A DNA stretch of 52,733 nucleotides from the IMG/VR virus record IMGVR_UViG_3300010400_000010, positions 1 through 52,733 of that record, one strand, 5' to 3'. The position numbers were made by a program, and so were the translations under genes. This DNA is from a virus. Numbering within the stretch: position 1 is the stretch's first letter; every line of letters begins with the position of its first letter. Of this stretch, positions 48,249 to 52,733 are shown one piece after another. The notes under the pieces are model-generated. The model worked only from the letters and a program-made list of their open reading frames with translations, searched no databases and was not told the DNA's origin.

Positions 48249-48254
48249 AACCTT

Positions 48255-49850
48255 TTACTCCTCCACTTCAATCTCATTTCCAAGTCCCTCACCAGTGATT
48301 TCTTTGTCATCTTCGTTTTCTTCATCATTGTTGTCTCGTTCAAAACATTTAGCAAACAATTCCTCCACATCTTCATCGGTTTTCTCATCCGGCATGAACA
48401 GACTTGCAAATTGTTCCTTGGCTATGATGGAACTGTTAATACACCTGAACTTGCGTTCGACTTTTGGTTTTACTTTTTCACTCTCAATGGTGTCTTTGAA
48501 CCAGAAAACTCGTTGACGTGTAGGAGAAATTGAAGTTAACCGATGGCCACGTCCTAACAATTGGGCCATTTCAATTGCAGACCATGTAGCAGGAATAAGG
48601 ACATCCCGTGGTAGTGTATTGGGATTATCATGATGAAGACTTATTGACTCTCCTCCCGCTCCAATCATTACCAGCATTATTTTTCTTCTACCAGATTGAA
48701 AATCATCTACCATTTGTTGTCTTACTTGTTGGGACTGACCGCCAACAATATATGCTATGTGGTCTTTATCTACGCCGTGCTTTTTAACCAGTGTTAGGTA
48801 AATAACTCGTAAGGCATCTTTGAAATTTTCTCCTACGATGGGAAACATGCCGGATTTGTAACTTATATAAGCTTCATCTGCCATTGGACCAGCACGTAGT
48901 AATGCACACTTTTGACGAAATTTTATAATCGACGCCATCATCATTCCCCACCGAGATTTTGGAGCACTTTTACCTGCTTCTCTAAGTTCCTCTAACCATT
49001 CTACCACGGCTTGATCATAAGCCATTCTATCTTGCGGAGATGCAAAATCACATTCTACACACTCGCTATGGGCTGGAAAAGGAAACCGAACACCTTTTAC
49101 TTCCACCATATAAGGAAGCAATTCATTCCTTAACCGTTTCATTGCACTTGGACTAAACTCCTCTATTCCTTTTGGACTTGCTATCTCCCGTAAAATCCAC
49201 GCACTTGTTTCTTTTGTGGCTTTCAGGTTATTAAACCTTGTTACCACATCAAGAGTTTCTACTATTGCTCTTGCATCCTGTATTCGTTGGTATGGTGTTG
49301 CACTAACATGAATTACTTTTACAGATTTAGGAAGTTCACGAATCACTCTTGTTCTCATTGAACTTTCGTTTCTGATTTTTTGACATTCGTCACAAATCAC
49401 CATTGCTGGCAACATCCATGGGTTCCAAACTGGTTGAATGTCTGGGTTTCCATCTTTATCAACACAACCTACAAAACTCACAAACATGTTTTGACATTCT
49501 TTTCCTCCAGTGTAGCAGAGTTGAGAATAACTCATGACCATGCACAAATGGCCAATGCCATAGGTTTGCAATTTCCTTTGGGTTTCGACTACGCCGCTTG
49601 CAGTTGTAAGCACTAAGATTGGAAAAGGATTACAAGAGCCGGGTGGCACTTGCAGAAAAGAGCCGTCTCCTAACATTTGATTAAGAGCATCTGCAAACAT
49701 GTGGGTTTTTCCTAACCCCGTTCCGGCTCTAAAGAGAATTCCTTTTTTGGTTCTCTCAGTGTGGAAAGCTTCGACAATTTTTGACGTTGTCTTTTTTTGC
49801 CAAGGAAATTCCTTTAGCTTGTCGTATTGGATGGGCTTTAAAGTGAACAT
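48255..49850 (-). CDS. SF2 (DEAD/H-like) helicase
   Basis: The 531-residue protein has motif I RAGTGLGKTHM, motif II ICDECQK, motif III VSATPYQR and, in the second RecA lobe, the late GAGGESISLHH and QLLGRGHRLTS (motif VI). The C-terminus is highly acidic (EENEDDKEITGEGLGNE). It is an ATP-dependent nucleic acid helicase/translocase for replication, recombination or transcription. Confidence 0.85.
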   Translation of the reverse strand: MFTLKPIQYDKLKEFPWQKKTTSKIVEAFHTERTKKGILFRAGTGLGKTHMFADALNQMLGDGSFLQVPPGSCNPFPILVLTTASGVVETQRKLQTYGIGHLCMVMSYSQLCYTGGKECQNMFVSFVGCVDKDGNPDIQPVWNPWMLPAMVICDECQKIRNESSMRTRVIRELPKSVKVIHVSATPYQRIQDARAIVETLDVVTRFNNLKATKETSAWILREIASPKGIEEFSPSAMKRLRNELLPYMVEVKGVRFPFPAHSECVECDFASPQDRMAYDQAVVEWLEELREAGKSAPKSRWGMMMASIIKFRQKCALLRAGPMADEAYISYKSGMFPIVGENFKDALRVIYLTLVKKHGVDKDHIAYIVGGQSQQVRQQMVDDFQSGRRKIMLVMIGAGGESISLHHDNPNTLPRDVLIPATWSAIEMAQLLGRGHRLTSISPTRQRVFWFKDTIESEKVKPKVERKFRCINSSIIAKEQFASLFMPDEKTDEDVEELFAKCFERDNNDEENEDDKEITGEGLGNEIEVEE

Positions 49851-49856
49851 AGAAGT

Positions 49857-50066
49857 TTAAAGAAATTCAGCTGTGAAAACTCTTTGATACTTTTTTGAAA
49901 TCCTCACTGTGTTCGCCCGTCCAATCATTTGTTTAACAACCTTTTGATCCAATGGGGCATTTATAATAGCTTTGATCTTTTTTGTTCCAAGCTTCATTTT
50001 TGCTTTGTGTAAACTCAATCCGGTTGACTCTCCACAAAAGCTGTAGCAGTAGATTTTAGTTTTCAT
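49857..50066 (-). CDS. Small basic protein, 69 aa
   Basis: Basic 69-residue protein (KLGTKKIKAIINAPLDQKVV) lying 6 bases before the helicase start on the same strand. It may be a nucleic-acid-binding helper of the helicase. No family recognised. Confidence 0.55.
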   Translation of the reverse strand: MKTKIYCYSFCGESTGLSLHKAKMKLGTKKIKAIINAPLDQKVVKQMIGRANTVRISKKYQRVFTAEFL

Positions 50067-50090
50067 ATTATTTTGGTTGTTATCTCATGA

Positions 50091-50117
50091 CGGCCCACTA
50101 GGTTTTCTAATGGGCCG
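50091..50117 (-). terminator. GC-rich hairpin between 50135-50800 and 49857-50066
   Basis: CGGCCCA (50091-50097) pairs with TGGGCCG (50111-50117), and TAG/CTA continue inside. It lies 18 bases after the stop of the upstream gene, with no T-run following on the minus strand. It is one of a set of GC-rich hairpins between minus-strand genes. Confidence 0.5.
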
Positions 50118-50134
50118 ATAGAGAGAACTGGTGG

Positions 50135-50800
50135 TTATTTCAACCATTTAAGATATTTAACTCCTGGAGAATTAACATCTTTTAATGTTTGAAGAATTAC
50201 ATCGGCAACTAATAACAAGAATTTTTCGTTATAGTTGTCGTAGTTGTCGTAGTTGTGGTAGTAGTTGTAGTAGTTGTAGTAGTTGTAGTAGTTGTAGTAG
50301 TGGTTGTAGTAGTGGTTGTAGTAGTGGTTGTAGTAGTTGTGGTAGTTGTAGTTGTAAAACTCTTTCCACAACATATCATCCAACACCGTTAAACTTTCAA
50401 ACTTCAACTTGTACTCCAATAACTTCTCATCCTTCTTTTCCAACTTATCATAATGTTTTTGAATCAGATAAGGTAAAATTCTTTTGGTTGAGTTCAATTT
50501 CAACTGTCTATCAAAAACTCCATCTTCCAAACAATCACTTCCAAGTTGTGCAACTGCAATATACTTCATCCCTTGTGCTCTAGATTGATTTGACTCCCAA
50601 TTACAATCGTTCAAAGCAATCTTACATTCTCTAACTTCACTGTGCACACAACTTGGTTTGTCATTAAATGGCAAGTCTAATGCAACTGTTATTGCTGCTT
50701 CAACACACATTTTTCCTTCAATAGGTTTTCCAAGTCCTTTAACCAATCCATGTGAGATTAGATCGTTGATTTTTAGAATATGTTTTTTGAGGATTTTCAT
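50135..50800 (-). CDS. Conserved protein with Tyr/Asn/His tandem-repeat insert, 221 aa
   Basis: The N-terminal 100 residues match a pattern known from phages and bacteria: LISHGLVKGLGKP, KMCVEAAITVALDLP, VRECKIALNDCNWESNQSRA and MKYIAVAQLGS. A long insert of tandem units, each rich in Tyr and Asn with some His, then extends through about residues 150-190 before a helical C-terminus (LLVADVILQTLKD). The repeat is DNA-level (see 50229-50356), and its multiples of three bases keep the frame. The function of the core is unknown. Confidence 0.65.
   Translation of the reverse strand: MKILKKHILKINDLISHGLVKGLGKPIEGKMCVEAAITVALDLPFNDKPSCVHSEVRECKIALNDCNWESNQSRAQGMKYIAVAQLGSDCLEDGVFDRQLKLNSTKRILPYLIQKHYDKLEKKDEKLLEYKLKFESLTVLDDMLWKEFYNYNYHNYYNHYYNHYYNHYYNYYNYYNYYNYYHNYDNYDNYNEKFLLLVADVILQTLKDVNSPGVKYLKWLK
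50229..50356 (-). repeat. Coding tandem repeat, 9-base unit
   Basis: On the plus strand the unit is about GTAGTAGTT (and GTAGTGGTT), repeated some 12-14 times with small changes. On the coding strand it gives Tyr, Asn and His codons (AAC/TAC/CAC). Repeats of this length are prone to slippage, so copy number may vary between virions. Confidence 0.85.
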
Positions 50801-50819
50801 AGGTTGCTTTGTTTTGTAT

Positions 50820-51239
50820 TTAGACTAAATTATTCCCAAGTTCAAGAACCGTATGTTCTCCCATCTTAACAACTAGTTCTTTTGCTTGACTTTCACTGCA
50901 TCCTTTTGACATCAAGAGACTCAACACCTTATCTACTACGGCTTGTTTTTTGTCTTTTTCAATTTTTTCTTTTTCCATTTTCTCTCGACTGATTTGTTTC
51001 CTAACACGCTCTTGAGATTGGAATTCATTCCAGTCTTTAAGACGCCATACCCTATAAAGGCTGTTTTCAAGCTTCGGTAGTAGGGTTCCTGCAAAATCTT
51101 TCAACTCGCCATTTTCCACAATGCAGTGAAAATCTTTCAAATCTTCTAAAGTTATTGCAATGGCTTCATCCTGTGATATGACTCCATATTGATTGTGTCT
51201 AATCACAAGCTCAAGGTATCGTTCAAGTGGGATGTTCAT
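50820..51239 (-). CDS. Unknown charged protein, 139 aa
   Basis: From ATG 51239 (MNIPLERYLELVIRHNQYG). An ATG at 51254 would overlap the upstream gene. The middle is a Lys/Glu-rich helix (REKMEKEKIEKDKKQAVVDK) and the C-terminus resembles a small UBA-like helical domain (LLMSKGCSESQAKELVVKMG). No family recognised. Confidence 0.6.
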   Translation of the reverse strand: MNIPLERYLELVIRHNQYGVISQDEAIAITLEDLKDFHCIVENGELKDFAGTLLPKLENSLYRVWRLKDWNEFQSQERVRKQISREKMEKEKIEKDKKQAVVDKVLSLLMSKGCSESQAKELVVKMGEHTVLELGNNLV

Positions 51240-51243
51240 AAAA

Positions 51244-51444
51244 TCAAAATCCAATCGGCATGAAAGATTCTGATTTGCATTTAGGACATTTAGGCGAGCC
51301 TTTTAGTTCTACTTTTTTATAAAACGATTCCCTATCCATTGGTAAAGGTTTTAATTTATCAATATGTCCACATGATTCACACAGCCAATAAGCAATTGAC
51401 GGTGTGCAATCCTCTCCCAAATCTTCCAAGTCTTTGTCATTCAT
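51244..51444 (-). CDS. Zinc-ribbon protein, 66 aa
   Basis: Two Cys pairs (WLCESCGHID and PKCPKCKSES) form a zinc ribbon. Nothing else is recognised. It may act in transcription or recombination, as many phage zinc ribbons do. Confidence 0.65.
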   Translation of the reverse strand: MNDKDLEDLGEDCTPSIAYWLCESCGHIDKLKPLPMDRESFYKKVELKGSPKCPKCKSESFMPIGF

Positions 51445-51466
51445 AAATTATATATTTTGGTATGTT

Positions 51467-51607
51467 TCAATTCAAAATCCCACTAACTACCAGTGATAGA
51501 AATACTACTATCAATATCCCACTAAACCACAACATCAAGTTGTCATAATCCCATGGGGGAGATTGATTTGTTTTATGGTGGAGATTAAGGAGATATTTGT
51601 TTTTCAT
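51467..51607 (-). CDS. Small membrane protein, 46 aa
   Basis: From ATG 51607 (MKNKYLLNLHHKTN). A longer reading from 51676 overlaps the next gene. A C-terminal hydrophobic segment (LMLWFSGILIVVFLSLVVSG) makes it a tail-anchored peptide. Function unknown. Confidence 0.55.
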   Translation of the reverse strand: MKNKYLLNLHHKTNQSPPWDYDNLMLWFSGILIVVFLSLVVSGILN

Positions 51608-51626
51608 GGATAATGATGTTAATAAT

Positions 51627-51875
51627 TTAAAGCCGTTGAAATTGGGGAAGTTCTTCATACACTGTCCACATATCATTTGTGTGATTATAGTGTAACATTC
51701 TTGTTTTACCTTTTAAAGAAATATAAGGAACTGCAAAATTTCCCAATGCTTCCCAATATTTCACACTACGATCTTTTTCAATTCCACCGATAAGAGTTTT
51801 AATCTTATCGTGTTTTCCTTTTGAATCTACATTTATCCAACGGTATCCGCTATTGTTTAGATATAAGGTTTTCAT
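51627..51875 (-). CDS. Unknown protein, 82 aa, first gene of the minus-strand module
   Basis: A basic, mixed protein (MKTLYLNNSGYRWINV, VKYWEALGNFAVPYISLKG) with no known domain. It is the first gene downstream of promoter P5 on the minus strand, with the GC-rich block as its long leader. If P5 is active, this is the gene it would express. Confidence 0.6.
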   Translation of the reverse strand: MKTLYLNNSGYRWINVDSKGKHDKIKTLIGGIEKDRSVKYWEALGNFAVPYISLKGKTRMLHYNHTNDMWTVYEELPQFQRL

Positions 51876-51939
51876 GATTTTTGATTGTGTTAATGTTAGA
51901 TGTTGGAGGAGGATAGAAGATGATAGTGGAGAGGCTTGG

Positions 51940-52228
51940 CGGCCTAGGACGCGATATGGCGGGTCGATACGCCGGGGGATGTTGTCACTCTAGATATGGG
52001 GGAGGATGCGCCTACGGTCAAACCCGAGAGGATTTGAGCGGTCCTAGCGGCTCGATCTAGCCGTTGGCTCAGCCATGCGCTTTGTCGCATTAAACCCCTG
52101 CTATCATTACTCAGGCTCAGCTTGTTAGATAATCTCACGGCGGGAATCATATCATAGCGGTGTCCAGTGTCTACAATAGTTTTGGGTTTAACTTGCGATG
52201 GGAAGACCCTATGGCACACTCTATGCTT
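51940..52228 (-). ncRNA. Candidate structured RNA or long leader downstream of P5
   Basis: This block has clearly higher GC than the genome around it and is preceded on its strand by sigma-54-type promoter P5. The predicted RNA contains many local hairpins: ATGCG/CGCAT around 52078-52094, CGGCT/AGCCG around 52046-52064, and GCTAT/ATAGC. The segment CAAGTTAAACCC (52195-52184) can pair with TTAACTTG (52239-52232) or with GGGTTTAA (52097-52090), which are partly exclusive. A frame is open on this strand (51944-52327), but its Ser/Arg-rich product and lack of a start after P5 argue against coding. No known RNA family is recognised. Confidence 0.4.
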
Positions 52229-52239
52229 TGACAAGTTAA
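52188..52239. repeat. Inverted repeat around promoter P4
   Basis: TTAACTTG (52188-52195) and CAAGTTAA (52232-52239) form a perfect 8-base inverted repeat. P4 lies between the arms. The right arm touches the -12 element of P5. The plan resembles the inverted repeat around P2. Confidence 0.65.
52211..52227 (+). promoter_or_regulatory. Sigma-54-type promoter P4
   Basis: ATGGCACACTCTATGCT has TGGCAC, correct spacing and TGCT. It faces the 52403 gene, giving a leader of about 165 bases. It lies face to face with P5 on the other strand. Confidence 0.7.
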
Positions 52240-52255
52240 GCATTTTCCATGCCAA
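52239..52255 (-). promoter_or_regulatory. Sigma-54-type promoter P5
   Basis: Read on the minus strand, TTGGCATGGAAAATGCT has the full -24 block and TGCT with correct spacing. The predicted start near 52229 lies at the end of P4. It would transcribe the GC-rich block toward 51875. Confidence 0.75.
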
Positions 52256-52402
52256 GCGCTTTTTGTAGCTGGAACTAGAAAGGTGGAAAATAGAAGGTGG
52301 AGAAAACCGAAAATAAATTGTTGACAACTATTGGTGTCATAAGCTAACGTCGGGAAGCTCAATAAAGAGCGAAACGAAAAACCTAACAAAAACACAAAAC
52401 AT

Positions 52403-52733
52403 ATGCCTACTGAAACCACAACCCCCACAACTAATCCCCCGGTGACTCCGAAGTTCACCGCCACGCGCAACAATATCACCGTTACCCTGACAAGGGAGGA
52501 AACAAAGAAAGGCAAAGATGGAAAAGAACCCAAGAGCTATTGGATGATTTCTCACGATTCTTTTCTCATCCCTCCCATGAAAGCTCAAGTCGCTGCTGAT
52601 GGAAAGACGCCGATGAAGGATGAAGCTGGAAACATCATCATGATCGAAGACCCTGAGGGAAAAGCTACCTTGAACGGTGACTTGGAAGAATTCTACGGAG
52701 CTGAAACGGTTGTAGACTACGTTCGTTCCAAAG
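52403..52733 (+). CDS. Abundant-looking unknown phage protein, 5' part
   Basis: The start codon is at 52403 (context CAAAAACACAAAACATATG, A/C-rich, no Shine-Dalgarno). The frame runs to the end of the window and continues at 1-407 after the circular join, giving 204 residues. The N-terminal 40 residues are disordered and Thr/Pro-rich, followed by ITVTLTREETKKGKDGK and a beta-rich part. The codon bias is capsid-like. It belongs to the P4 transcript and ends at the terminator 434-467. The function is unknown, but single-gene placement, strong promoter and terminator suggest an abundant protein. Confidence 0.9.
   Translation, partial: MPTETTTPTTNPPVTPKFTATRNNITVTLTREETKKGKDGKEPKSYWMISHDSFLIPPMKAQVAADGKTPMKDEAGNIIMIEDPEGKATLNGDLEEFYGAETVVDYVRSK
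52611..52733. repeat. Direct terminal repeat, right copy
   Basis: Identical to 1-123. It is the other half of the overlap that closes the map into a circle of 52,610 bases. Confidence 0.95.

Noticed and set aside
50229-50356. Possible CRISPR array
   Set aside because: The units are 9 bases with no spacers, and the whole stretch is in frame within a protein.
51944-52327. Open minus-strand frame of 127 residues over the GC-rich block
   Set aside because: Its first ATGs lie before promoter P5. The product is Ser/Arg-rich low complexity, and the sequence shows RNA-like pairing. I treat the block as a leader or ncRNA, without excluding coding.
1-52733. tRNA genes, integrase, repressor, transposase or T7-type RNA polymerase
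   Set aside because: I looked for T-loop sequences and for the usual protein motifs and found none. A tRNAscan or profile search would be needed to exclude degenerate cases.

Overview
The window is one essentially complete, circularly mapping genome of a tailed double-stranded DNA phage with podovirus-like tail genes. The first 123 bases recur exactly as the last 123 bases (1-123 = 52611-52733). This is what an assembler produces at the join of a circular or circularly permuted molecule, so the unique length is 52,610 bp. One gene (52403 to the end, continued at 1-407) runs across the join. I found no integrase, repressor, transposase, CRISPR array, rRNA or tRNA.

The host is not identifiable with certainty. 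The phage genes carry Sec signal peptides, one lipobox and one twin-arginine signal, and there are strong sigma-54-type (-24/-12) promoters, so a diderm bacterium with RpoN is likely. Most start codons lack a Shine-Dalgarno sequence and follow A/C-rich or A/T-rich leaders. LamG-like domains are present. Verrucomicrobiota or relatives, or Bacteroidota, are guesses from style only.

Layout. (1) 51876-52402 and 408-1221 form the divergent control region. It holds two face-to-face sigma-54-type promoters, a GC-rich block that may be a structured RNA, the start of an abundant-looking protein gene, a strong terminator and a likely replication origin (degenerate iterons, an AT-rich tract, phased GAAAGTGA repeats and a long imperfect inverted repeat). 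(2) 1237-30794, plus strand, is the virion module: small and large terminase, portal, a DnaQ-like exonuclease, scaffold, major capsid protein, a run of exported or LamG-like tail and surface proteins, probable holin-like proteins and a lipoprotein, a KTSC protein, tail tube/nozzle proteins, an acetyltransferase-like protein, a glycosyltransferase plus cupin, and internal/ejection proteins ending in a 2011-residue protein with an HEXXH motif. (3) 30788-51875, minus strand, is the replication and takeover module: DUF3987-like helicase, HNH-like protein, family A DNA polymerase, Sak4-like ATPase, SSB-like protein, Cas4/RecB-like nuclease, dNTP-diphosphohydrolase-like protein, ParB-like protein, sigma-54 activator, MoxR ATPase with its partner, SF2 helicase and many small proteins.

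The most interesting system is transcriptional. The phage encodes a short bacterial enhancer-binding protein (AAA+ sigma-54 activator with a GSYTGA loop and no DNA-binding domain). It also carries seven sites of the form TGGCAY-N6-TGCT, all oriented with local transcription. They lie before the terminase block, the major capsid gene, a tail-fibre gene, the glycosyltransferase block, two abundant-looking unknown proteins and the GC-rich RNA-like block. No phage RNA polymerase is seen. I infer that the phage drives late and high-level expression by activating host sigma-54 RNA polymerase with its own solution-acting activator. A second oddity is that five genes in the virion module encode proteins with Sec signal peptides, one encodes a lipoprotein, and an early-side gene encodes a Tat substrate.
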